Of a DNA stretch of 64,000 nt, positions 27,596 through 35,516 are shown in pieces. Location of the stretch: assembly GCA_964389755.1 (NCBI GenBank), contig CAYMEW010000011.1, positions 1-64,000 on the forward strand, in the 5' to 3' direction. Source of the stretch: JBBSUQ01 sp964389755 (lineage in GTDB: Bacteria; Bacteroidota; Bacteroidia; Flavobacteriales_D; Crocinitomicaceae). Position 1 is the first letter of the stretch. Each line of letters starts with the position of its first letter. The translations under genes and the position numbers were made by a program. Below the pieces are notes generated by a model. The model was not told where the DNA came from and did not search any database. It worked only from the letters and a program-made list of their open reading frames with translations.

Positions 27596-28660
27596 ATGTC
27601 ACAAACAGAAAAGGAACAGACAGACCAAAAGATTCCCACGTTTAAAGAGAAAGTCTGGATCACTACCGGCATTGTCGCTTTAGTTGTAGTAAGCCTGTGG
27701 ATTCTAAAAGCCACTTTCAGTGTGTTGTTACTGCTACTGGCCGGTTCACTGATCGCCATTCTTTTCAGAGGACTCGGCAACCTGATTCACTATTTTACAA
27801 AATGGAACAAATCCCTGTGCCTTATTATTTCGGTTGTAGGTTCGATCCTGATAATGACCGGATTGTTTTTATTGATCGGAGCCAAAGTGCAGGCGCAGGC
27901 CGATGAACTCATGAAAACTCTCCCAAAGACCATCGAAAATGCCAGGGAAAATTTAAAGGGTAGTTCCGTGGGAAAAAAACTCATTGACCAGGTAACGTCT
28001 CAGAGTACGCAGGATAAAGCACAAAAGTTTGCGAAAGTATTTTTCAAGACGACGTTTGGCGTACTGGGGGATATATACGTGGTCCTGTTTATCGGTATGT
28101 TCTTTACTGCTTCGCCAAAAACCTATGCCAAAGGCATCATTTATCTGGTTCCCGTAAAGGGGCAGCAAAAGACAAAGAAAATCTTTGAAAAACTGGATAA
28201 GCAGCTGTTTAACTGGCTCATGGGGAAGTTATTCTCCATGATCATCGTATTTATATTAACTGCGATCGGTTTGGCAATCCTCGGTGTCAAATTGTGGCTG
28301 GTTCTGGCCTTATTGGCCGGCCTGTTAAGTTTTGTTCCGAACTTTGGACCTGTTCTGGCGCTTATCCCGGCGATATTAGTGGCTTTGATGAAGGGAACGC
28401 AGACCGCAGTCATTGTTACCGGTCTCTATATATTAATCCAGGTCGTTGAAAGCAATTTTATAACGCCCCTTGTTCAGAAAAAACTGATTAGTATGCCACC
28501 TGCCCTGATAATCATTGCACAAGTGGTTATGGGAGTGCTCACCGGCGGTTGGGGCCTGGTTCTGGCAACCCCGCTCACCATTATTTTAATCGTTCTGTTG
28601 CAGGAACTGTACCTGAAGGAAAGACAATCCCGACAACCTTCGCAGATTGAAGAACAATAA
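27596..28660 (+). CDS. AI-2E family (PerM-like) transporter
   Basis: 354 residues, a usual length for the family. Two N-terminal membrane helices (about 23-60), a third near 72-95, a hydrophilic region (100-150: AQADELMKTLPKTIENA), then helices around 150-175 and four more in the C-terminal half, with the conserved LLAGLLSFVPNFGPVLALIPA segment and the VESNFITPLVQKKLISMPPALIII segment that mark this family. The family includes TqsA (autoinducer export) and Na/H antiporters; substrate cannot be told from sequence. It stands alone between non-coding stretches. Confidence 0.9.
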   Translation: MSQTEKEQTDQKIPTFKEKVWITTGIVALVVVSLWILKATFSVLLLLLAGSLIAILFRGLGNLIHYFTKWNKSLCLIISVVGSILIMTGLFLLIGAKVQAQADELMKTLPKTIENARENLKGSSVGKKLIDQVTSQSTQDKAQKFAKVFFKTTFGVLGDIYVVLFIGMFFTASPKTYAKGIIYLVPVKGQQKTKKIFEKLDKQLFNWLMGKLFSMIIVFILTAIGLAILGVKLWLVLALLAGLLSFVPNFGPVLALIPAILVALMKGTQTAVIVTGLYILIQVVESNFITPLVQKKLISMPPALIIIAQVVMGVLTGGWGLVLATPLTIILIVLLQELYLKERQSRQPSQIEEQ

Positions 28661-28861
28661 GCCTGCGTAGAACCGGATCAATCCATTACGAAACCTTGTT
28701 TTTCCCTGTGGACCTATGTTCAGAGACGTTGCCGGAATAGTTTGAAAAATAAATGTACCTTACAACCGTGAATGCAGCGGCACACGTTGTAGCAACCTGC
28801 AATTGTTTTGCCAACGCAGACCACTGCGAAACAGGTATGGATATAAAAAAAACTCATAAAA

Positions 28862-29302
28862 ATGGCACAGATCAATCCTCACATTAACTTCAACGGAAAT
28901 GCCGAAGAAGCGTTTACATTTTACAAATCGGTATTTGGCGGATCGTTCTCGAAGATCATCCGTTTCAAAGACCTGGAAGGTTCGGGATTCCCGATACCGG
29001 AAAAGGAAGCCGACAAACTCATGCACATTGCCTTACCCATCGGGAAGAATAAACTCATTGGCAACGATGTCCCGGAAAGCATGGGCCGCACGAATGAAAA
29101 CGAGCACCGCAGTAAGATCTCGGTCAGCACGGAAAGTAAAGAAGAAGCCGAACACCTGTTTCACGGACTTTCGGCCGGCGGAGCCGTGGAAGTGCCTTTC
29201 GAAGAAAGCGCGGATGGAAGCGGTTTTGCGATGTTCAGGGATAAATACGGCATTGAATGGATCGTGGAGTTTGACCCCGAAAATGCCGGAAAGTCGTTTT
29301 AA
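28862..29302 (+). CDS. VOC family (PhnB/glyoxalase-like) protein
   Basis: 146 residues: INPHINFNGNAEEAFTFYKSVFGG at the N-terminus, MHIALPIGKNKLIGNDVPE in the middle and GFAMFRDKYGIEWIVEFDP at the end, the typical layout of PhnB-like VOC proteins, in which two beta-alpha-beta-beta-beta modules form a cup for a small substrate. His8, Glu-rich loops and the final WxxxF segment are conserved. Substrate unknown. The Crp/Fnr operator lies just downstream, but this gene is upstream of it and probably separately transcribed. Confidence 0.88.
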   Translation: MAQINPHINFNGNAEEAFTFYKSVFGGSFSKIIRFKDLEGSGFPIPEKEADKLMHIALPIGKNKLIGNDVPESMGRTNENEHRSKISVSTESKEEAEHLFHGLSAGGAVEVPFEESADGSGFAMFRDKYGIEWIVEFDPENAGKSF

Positions 29303-29332
29303 TTTTTCGCTCGTCACTCGAAAGAGTTGCTT

Positions 29333-29350
29333 TTTTACCAAATGGTAAAA
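29333..29350 (+). promoter_or_regulatory. Palindromic operator upstream of the Crp/Fnr gene
   Basis: TTTTACCA-AA-TGGTAAAA, a perfect 8-bp inverted repeat with a two-base spacer. Its centre (29341.5) lies 28.5 bases before a TAATTTTG -7 element (29370-29377), which places it near -41, the class II activator position. The same sequence recurs before the SDR gene. Confidence 0.6.
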
Positions 29351-29381
29351 CCGTTGAAAAAGGGATTGCTAATTTTGAAGC

Positions 29382-29939
29382 ATGAACGAATTCATCGCAC
29401 ACATCCTGCAGTTCGGCAACCTGAATGAGCAGCAAATAAAGCTGATTGCGCACAAGGGGTATGAAATCGAACTGAAACGCGACGACTACTTTGCGGAGGC
29501 CGGCAAGGTACTAACACAGGTTGGGTTTGTCATCGACGGCATACTCCGGATTAGTTATTTCAACAACAAAGGCGATGAAATCACGAAGATCTTTTTAGAA
29601 GAAAACCATTTGCTCTACAATTTGAAAAACGTTCCTTCCACCGAATACATACAGGCTGCTACACACTGCAGATTGCTCGTTTTTTCCAATTCCGACTGGC
29701 AGGAGATCGCCGATACGATTGTCGGTTGGGAACACATCATTCAAAAGATCACGAATAAATCACTTGCGCAAAAATTAGAACGCGTCAGCCCGCTCGTTTC
29801 ACAGGACGCCACCACGCGCTACTTGGAATTTATGGAAAAATACCCGACACTTGTCAACCGCATTCCCCTGTCATACATTGCCTCCTACCTCGGAATTACG
29901 CAGCAATCCCTGAGCAGGATCCGGAAAAATATTCGTTAA
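29382..29939 (+). CDS. Crp/Fnr-family transcriptional regulator
   Basis: 185 residues: a cyclic-nucleotide-binding-like beta-roll (1-115; GKVLTQVGFVIDGILRISYFNNKGDEI), a dimerisation helix and a short winged HTH at the C-terminus (PLSYIASYLGITQQSLSRIRKNIR). It lacks the Cys pattern of oxygen-sensing Fnr and the Arg/Ser set for cAMP binding is not evident, as in many Bacteroidota paralogues, so the ligand is unknown. A matching palindrome lies upstream of itself and of the following SDR gene, which suggests autoregulation and control of the dehydrogenase. Confidence 0.88.
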   Translation: MNEFIAHILQFGNLNEQQIKLIAHKGYEIELKRDDYFAEAGKVLTQVGFVIDGILRISYFNNKGDEITKIFLEENHLLYNLKNVPSTEYIQAATHCRLLVFSNSDWQEIADTIVGWEHIIQKITNKSLAQKLERVSPLVSQDATTRYLEFMEKYPTLVNRIPLSYIASYLGITQQSLSRIRKNIR

Positions 29940-29947
29940 AATCGCTT

Positions 29948-29963
29948 TTTACCAAATGGTAAA
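29948..29963 (+). promoter_or_regulatory. Palindromic operator upstream of the SDR gene
   Basis: TTTACCA-AA-TGGTAAA, identical in its core to the site at 29333-29350. Its centre (29955.5) is 29.5 bases before a CATTTTTG -7-like element (29985-29992), the same geometry within one base as at the first promoter. Confidence 0.6.
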
Positions 29964-30016
29964 GAACTTCCTTTTTTAAGCGTGCATTTTTGCAGCAGAA
30001 TTTAAAAAGGTAAAAA

Positions 30017-30829
30017 ATGAACAAGACGATTTTTATTACGGGAGCTTCATCAGGCCTGGGAAAAGCGACGGCTAAATTATTTGCTTCTAAGGGCTGGACG
30101 GTAATTGCGAGCATGCGGCGGCCGGAAAAAGAAACGGAACTTACAAAACTGGCGAATGTACACCTGCTGGAGCTGGATATCAGCAATCCGGATCAAATTG
30201 CGGAAGTAGCAGCGCAAGCCGAAAAGTTCAGTCCGGTGGACCTGGTGTTTAACAATGCGGCCTACGGACTTATGGGCGCTTTTGAAGGTGCCACGGATGC
30301 ACAATTGCAGCAACAGGTCAGCACGAACTTTTTAGGGACCATGCTCGTAACGAAAGCATTTCTCCCTTATTTCAGAGAACGGAAAAGCGGAACGATCTTA
30401 ACGGTGACTTCCTCCACGGCTAACATTCCGTACCCGTTCGTAGCGGTTTACGCGGCAACAAAATCAGCACTGGAAACCTGGACGGAAGGAATGAGTTACG
30501 AATTGAAGCACTTCGGTATACGCATCAAAACACTGGTACCGGCCTATATGCAAACCGATTTCGGAAGCAATGCACAACTGGTTTCACATCCCGACTACCG
30601 CGAAATCTTTGATCGATACATCGCAACTTTAAGGACAGATGCCTCCACCAGGCGCGATACGCCTGAACACATCGCAGAGATCGCGTATCAGGTTGCGACG
30701 GATCCGGGCCCGCAATTGCACTACGCGGCAGGTGAACTTTCCACTACCGAATACGAGTGGTTGAAAAAAGAAGGGATCGAGGAAGTTATGAGCGCCATGA
30801 ACAAGCGTTTTTTTGGAGCAGATAACTGA
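30017..30829 (+). CDS. SDR family NAD(P)-dependent oxidoreductase
   Basis: 270 residues with the classical short-chain dehydrogenase motifs: TGASSGLG (8-15) for cofactor binding, an NNAAYG motif (79-84), catalytic Ser132/133 (TSSTANI), Tyr145 and Lys149 (YAATK). Arg34/Arg35 after the second strand (ASMRRPEKE) favour NADP. It belongs to the classical family that acts on small carbonyls or alcohols; substrate unknown. It lies 77 bases behind a Crp/Fnr gene and shares its palindromic operator, so it is probably the regulator's main local target. Confidence 0.9.
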   Translation: MNKTIFITGASSGLGKATAKLFASKGWTVIASMRRPEKETELTKLANVHLLELDISNPDQIAEVAAQAEKFSPVDLVFNNAAYGLMGAFEGATDAQLQQQVSTNFLGTMLVTKAFLPYFRERKSGTILTVTSSTANIPYPFVAVYAATKSALETWTEGMSYELKHFGIRIKTLVPAYMQTDFGSNAQLVSHPDYREIFDRYIATLRTDASTRRDTPEHIAEIAYQVATDPGPQLHYAAGELSTTEYEWLKKEGIEEVMSAMNKRFFGADN

Positions 30830-30957
30830 TCATTCCCGGTACGCGGTTAGTTGGAGGAACCGGCTATCTAAAATCCGGTAGACAGGACTTTAGGTAGGCG
30901 GTTTTGGGGCGTAAGTCAAAGAAAACAAATATCTTTAACGGAAAAAGTGCCACGCCT

Positions 30958-31989
30958 ATGCATCGTCTGACTACCCTTGCTTTATTTTTGTGCTTTGCGA
31001 GCGTTTTAGTCGCCCAGGAACAGGAAGTTTCGGGTTTAACGGATTCATTGGTCCGGAAGTTCGGCGTCAGCGAAATGCGGATTGAATTGCGATCGATAAG
31101 CCCTGTAAACGATTCTACATATTGGATCGGGACCATGTACTATGACGAGCGCGGTAATTTAAAGGAATCCGTTTCGCCGCTTTACAGGAATAAATTTGAA
31201 AGAAGGATTTATGCATACGATTCGTTGGACCGGCGCGTATTGTATCGTGAATACGATGCTGAAGACACGAGCATTTTTCACTCCGAAACAAAATGGATCT
31301 ACCGCGATTCGTTACATTACCGCAAGGAGCTTTTTTACGAGGGTCAAATGCAATCTTATACCGAATATCAGCTTCGGTACGCGCCGGATACCCTGTGGAT
31401 GACGGAGGATGAGTACAACCTCGAATACGATACACATGAACACAAGCTGTCCCGTTATCGTTACCTGGGCGACAGCCTGCAAATTTCCGAATTCATCAGT
31501 TACGACGACTGCCTTAAAATGAGGAAGGTGGATACGTATTTTGACCTGGAGCGGGACCTCGATACGGGCTACCTGCGTATGGCCGGGATTTACCGGGTGA
31601 AAGAACAGGAGTGGGATCGATTTTACGAGAGCCGCGAGCGCATGCGCGATCTGTATGAGAATCCGGACAAATACATTCAGATGCAACTCGACGGTGCATT
31701 CGCGATGGAATATGAGGACGACCCGTACAAATATGAAATTTACAATCTCCAGGGGCAACTGGTGCAAAGCGGCCGGGGCATTCTGAAAAAGACCTATCAG
31801 TACAACGGGGAAGGGCAGCTAATTAAAACCACGAGTTGGGGAGAAGACTGGCAAAACAATTATGGCCCGCTGGTCGAAACCCACGTAACATACTACGAAT
31901 ACGACGACAAAGGATTTCCTGTCAAAATTAGTTCGGAATCGATCGAAAACCAAATCAAAAGGATACTTCTTTATACCTATTCGTTTTAG
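30958..31989 (+). CDS. Secreted hypothetical protein with YD-like repeats
   Basis: I start at ATG 30958, giving a signal peptide (MHRLTTLALFLCFASVLVAQ); the frame upstream starts only at a TTG. The mature 325 residues contain many short YDxxGxxxxxxxY-like strands (YYDERGNLKES, YAYDSLDRRVLY, YNLQGQLVQSG, YNGEGQLIKTT, YDDKGFPVKIS) that resemble RHS/YD repeats and MORN-like beta hairpins. It probably forms a beta-solenoid in the periplasm or on the cell surface. Very rich in Tyr, Asp, Glu and Arg. No named family; no sorting domain at its C-terminus. Confidence 0.6.
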   Translation: MHRLTTLALFLCFASVLVAQEQEVSGLTDSLVRKFGVSEMRIELRSISPVNDSTYWIGTMYYDERGNLKESVSPLYRNKFERRIYAYDSLDRRVLYREYDAEDTSIFHSETKWIYRDSLHYRKELFYEGQMQSYTEYQLRYAPDTLWMTEDEYNLEYDTHEHKLSRYRYLGDSLQISEFISYDDCLKMRKVDTYFDLERDLDTGYLRMAGIYRVKEQEWDRFYESRERMRDLYENPDKYIQMQLDGAFAMEYEDDPYKYEIYNLQGQLVQSGRGILKKTYQYNGEGQLIKTTSWGEDWQNNYGPLVETHVTYYEYDDKGFPVKISSESIENQIKRILLYTYSF

Positions 31990-32056
31990 TAAGTCCGGGC
32001 GAAAAGGCGCATTTTTAAAACCGAAACACCATTTATATTTACAAAACCAGTTTTAT

Positions 32057-32968
32057 ATGGTTCGCATGTCAGATAATCATTCCAGACCGTTTGCAATTCC
32101 GCTTGCATCGTTTCAGTGGCTGAAATACCTAGGACTCGTGGCTGTGGTGCTCGGCGTATACATCGTAGCTCAATGTTATTATCATTATGCGGATGACCTG
32201 TTTTCCAAATCGCTTACGATCGGTCAGCACCTTCAGATGGCGATCTATGCGATCTGTTCGATGATAGCGGTGATGATCTGCCCGCTCCTCTTTTTCTCCG
32301 GGGCTTTGGTCTATCGTTCTGTTCGCCTGAAAGGCATGCCTTTGCCGGGCGCGCTGGCGCGAGACCTTTTGGTAATCCTTCCATTGGGAGTTTTTTTATG
32401 GTATTATTCCGCCTACCTGGAACAACCTGTTTCCGTGCGTTTCTATGCGAGAATATTTCGTATACAACAATTAGAACCGGGAGAGAAACTGCAGGATACC
32501 GATGATTACGAACTTTTCCAGCTTCCGGGTTTAAAGGAACTAAATGAGAAAAGGGAAGTACTCGAGGGGGAAATAGCGGACTTTGAAAAGCAGTATCGCA
32601 AGGAACCGACGCATGCGATGGCATCTTATATAGACGAATTAAAACGTCAGCGCGAAAAGTGTACGGATGAAATTCAGGTGATTCATTTCACGCCTTTTTA
32701 TACGATTCTTTTCCTGGTCTTCGGTTTGCTCCTGGGATATTTGCTCCCGATACATCGCGCAGCGCTGGTCGGTATTTTGATCGCGGTTGGATATTCCTGG
32801 TATCTGGTCAGCGGTGTGCTGGGGGAGGCACTGGATTTCGGATATTCGGAAAAGCACCGCCTCCTGCTTCTGAAGATCGGCCTTTTGTGTGTCATTAACG
32901 CGGTTTTGTTCGTTGTTGCTTTGCAAGCCATGCGACGAAATGAGAAACGTGCTTCTACAAATTTCTAA
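32057..32968 (+). CDS. Multi-pass membrane protein with coiled-coil loop
   Basis: 303 residues: hydrophobic helices at about 22-42, 62-88 and 105-122, then a soluble, charged coiled-coil segment (about 150-205; LNEKREVLEGEIADFEKQYRK ... DELKRQREK), then helices at about 215-235, 240-262 and 280-296. The layout recalls LptF/LptG-type permease subunits, with two membrane blocks around a soluble part, but the soluble part is far too short, so I do not call it that. No family recognised. Single gene between secreted proteins. Confidence 0.6.
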   Translation: MVRMSDNHSRPFAIPLASFQWLKYLGLVAVVLGVYIVAQCYYHYADDLFSKSLTIGQHLQMAIYAICSMIAVMICPLLFFSGALVYRSVRLKGMPLPGALARDLLVILPLGVFLWYYSAYLEQPVSVRFYARIFRIQQLEPGEKLQDTDDYELFQLPGLKELNEKREVLEGEIADFEKQYRKEPTHAMASYIDELKRQREKCTDEIQVIHFTPFYTILFLVFGLLLGYLLPIHRAALVGILIAVGYSWYLVSGVLGEALDFGYSEKHRLLLLKIGLLCVINAVLFVVALQAMRRNEKRASTNF

Positions 32969-33135
32969 CGACCTGAATTTTTTTGGATAGAGTATCACAA
33001 ACAAATGGGTTTGGAAGAATCTGATCTGACAGATATTACCTTTTTTGGTTAAAAACTAACTGATACGTTTTAAGCGCCTTGAACAGAAATACTGCTTATC
33101 TTCGTCAACACTAAAACGATTGTGAATTGAAGAAT

Positions 33136-33873
33136 ATGACAAAAAGAATAGTTTTAATAGGAATACTCATCTTATCCGGAATTTGGCAGCACATTTTTGC
33201 GCAACATATTGAATTTAAAGATCCCCGATTTAAGAAATGTCTTTTGGATCCTGAATTAGGAATTGATACAAACCATAACCTGGAAATAGAGTTTGAGGAA
33301 GCACTGTCAGTTAAAGTTATAGAACTAAATAAAAAGGACTTAACTGACATTTCGGAGATCAGATTTTTTAAAAATTTAGAGAGGCTAAGTTGTTATGAGA
33401 ATAAAATCGACTCCTTGATTATTGAGGACTTGCCTAAGCTCAAAGAGCTTAACTGCCGGACCAATCATATCACGTACCTGAAAATCGAGCAATTAATTTC
33501 GTTAGAAAAATTAATTGCGGGAATGAATCAGTTAACTTTTGTTGAAATCAATGATTGCCCCAATTTGCAAAGTTTGTATTTGCAATATAATCAGCTAACC
33601 AATATTGATTTAACGAAATTTCCATTACTCAAATACGTGGAGATTTCACATAATGAATTGCATCAGATTGACATTTCCAGGAACTCAAACCTGATTCAAA
33701 TTACAGTTGACTATAATAAACTGAAAGAATTGGATATTCGTAAAAATACCGCCATTAAATACATTTATGTTGATGACGATGTGGAGCGGATTATGACGAA
33801 AGAGCAAAAGAAAATATCGCCGTTTCTGATAAAACCACCTGCAGAAATGACTCCGCCTCCAAGTGGAAAATAA
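33136..33873 (+). CDS. Secreted leucine-rich-repeat protein
   Basis: ATG 33136 is preferred to the TTG three codons upstream; it gives the signal peptide MTKRIVLIGILILSGIWQHIFAQ. The mature 220 residues carry about six LRR units of 20-22 residues (KNLERLSCYENKIDSLIIED, PKLKELNCRTNHITYLKIEQ, PNLQSLYLQYNQLTNIDLTK, PLLKYVEISHNELHQIDISR and so on), internalin-like, with an N-terminal cap. The tail is Pro-rich. There is no T9SS sorting domain, so it is probably periplasmic. LRR domains bind proteins; the partner is unknown. Confidence 0.7.
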   Translation: MTKRIVLIGILILSGIWQHIFAQHIEFKDPRFKKCLLDPELGIDTNHNLEIEFEEALSVKVIELNKKDLTDISEIRFFKNLERLSCYENKIDSLIIEDLPKLKELNCRTNHITYLKIEQLISLEKLIAGMNQLTFVEINDCPNLQSLYLQYNQLTNIDLTKFPLLKYVEISHNELHQIDISRNSNLIQITVDYNKLKELDIRKNTAIKYIYVDDDVERIMTKEQKKISPFLIKPPAEMTPPPSGK

Positions 33874-34022
33874 ATGCAATTAGTTGCGTTCATCAAATAA
33901 AGATTCGAACTCACTGAAAAATGATTAAATTTCCGGTAACAGCCGGAAATGTGGTTTAGTCTTTTGCATTTTAACGAGGTAAACGAACACGCGCCTAGTT
34001 CAGAAACATCAACCGATTGAAT

Positions 34023-34736
34023 ATGCTTTCAACATTCGAACAATTCTATCTCAAAATCAGGACGAACAGATGGTACTGGCTATTTTCACTATTTTGCCGT
34101 CTGACATTGGCCTGTGCTTTTATTGCTGCGGGCCTAGTGAAAATTGTCGGTGAACGATTCGCGAGTGGTTTATCGGACAGGCATCCAATGGGTGCTTACC
34201 TCGAGGCATTGCATCGTACGGGATTTTACTACACGTTTATTGGAATTGCCCAGGTAGCTGCGGCCGTTTTGCTGTTAATACCCCGAACAGTGACTTTGGG
34301 AGCATTGCTGTACTTCCCGATCATCTTAAATATTTGCTTGCTTTCGTATGCAGTTCGTTTCGAAGGTTCGATCGTAACCTCGCCTTTAATGGTTCTGGCA
34401 AACATGTATTTACTTGTATGGAATTATGACAGGTTGCGATATATTTTGCCATTTAAGCGTTTTTCAGACTTTGGGATAGTTTTGAAACCGAAGAAATACA
34501 ATACCAAATTTCCCTGGCTCTTTTTCATGGGAGTAGCGGCGATGATTGCGCTAACCATCTTATTTGCCCGGTTCGGCCATGAGGTGACCCCACGAAATTC
34601 ATTATCCGATTGTAAAAAGCAATTTGAGTACACGCGGAGCGGAGTTTCCGGAGAGGCATTTTGCGAGTGCATTCACATGAGCGATCGATCATTGGAAGAA
34701 TGCCTGAAAGAATTTGAAGATGCAAAGGAAAAATAA
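34023..34736 (+). CDS. DoxX-like integral membrane protein
   Basis: From ATG 34023 (a TTG two codons earlier is possible). Four hydrophobic helices in the first 130 residues with a DoxX-type pattern (RLTLACAFIAAGLVKIVGERF, YYTFIGIAQVAAAVLLLIPRT, TLGALLYFPIILNICLLSYAV), one further helix near 160-180, and a soluble C-terminal tail with four Cys (SDCKKQF, EAFCECIHM, LEECLKE). The Cys-rich tail is unusual for DoxX proteins and may form disulfides or bind metal. Function unknown. Confidence 0.6.
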   Translation: MLSTFEQFYLKIRTNRWYWLFSLFCRLTLACAFIAAGLVKIVGERFASGLSDRHPMGAYLEALHRTGFYYTFIGIAQVAAAVLLLIPRTVTLGALLYFPIILNICLLSYAVRFEGSIVTSPLMVLANMYLLVWNYDRLRYILPFKRFSDFGIVLKPKKYNTKFPWLFFMGVAAMIALTILFARFGHEVTPRNSLSDCKKQFEYTRSGVSGEAFCECIHMSDRSLEECLKEFEDAKEK

Positions 34737-34806
34737 GAATCCCAAGTTAAGAGGAGCTACAGGATAATCATTTTTAGCTGTTAGGATACTGAAAAACGCA
34801 AATCTG

Positions 34807-35457
34807 ATGCACAAAATAATTACCCTCATTTTTCTCGTTCCCCTGTTCGCTCATTCGCAGGAAGTTATTCATGTAGAACAATACGACTTAGACGTGTCTA
34901 CCGGTTACCGTGGTTCGGAGCTGGCATATATCGATTCGCTTTTTGAAGCGTCCGGGTTCACGATCTTCCTGGCGCGTTTACTGCCACTTTGCGAGGGAGA
35001 AGATTGTTTTGAACAATCCATTATTCGGGAAGAACAGGACACAAAACGTCTACCGGCAGATTCCTTATTTACGGCAACATATTTTACCGGGGTGTCATGG
35101 CAACTTGTCGACACTTCTCAACTCATTGCAGTGGATCCGGCCGATTATCCGTTCCTACTTACGCAATTATTGGCAGGTCCCAGGGAATTAGCTTCCGATG
35201 AGGTCGTAACTGCGTGTTACAACCCGCGGCATGCCATTCTGTTTCAAAATGCGCAGGGCCGCATCATCGCGATCCAGGAGATTTGTTTTGAATGCGGACA
35301 CACCAAAGTCGGGATCTACACGACCCAACTGCGTTATAATACGGCTGCGTTATTTTGGGAGTTGTTTGCCCGATATGGTAGGTTGCATTATTTTAAAATG
35401 AACTTCCCTCAGCCCAATAGTATCAAATTGAGTGAGTTTGGTACACGGAGCTTGTAA
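34807..35457 (+). CDS. Secreted hypothetical protein, 216 residues
   Basis: Signal peptide MHKIITLIFLVPLFAHSQ, then a single mixed alpha/beta domain with six Cys, including an EICFECGH pair near residue 160 that resembles a metal- or disulfide-forming CxxC. No membrane segment or sorting domain, so probably periplasmic. No family recognised. Lies on the same strand, 59 bases before the long T9SS cargo gene. Confidence 0.55.
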   Translation: MHKIITLIFLVPLFAHSQEVIHVEQYDLDVSTGYRGSELAYIDSLFEASGFTIFLARLLPLCEGEDCFEQSIIREEQDTKRLPADSLFTATYFTGVSWQLVDTSQLIAVDPADYPFLLTQLLAGPRELASDEVVTACYNPRHAILFQNAQGRIIAIQEICFECGHTKVGIYTTQLRYNTAALFWELFARYGRLHYFKMNFPQPNSIKLSEFGTRSL

Positions 35458-35516
35458 AGAAATAAAACAATTACTAATAATATTTTTCTAAATTCGCAGC
35501 AACAAACCGAATCTGA

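Noticed and set aside
27331..27780. 149-residue minus-strand open frame
   Set aside because: It lies antisense to the start of the AI-2E transporter and shows no protein-like pattern.
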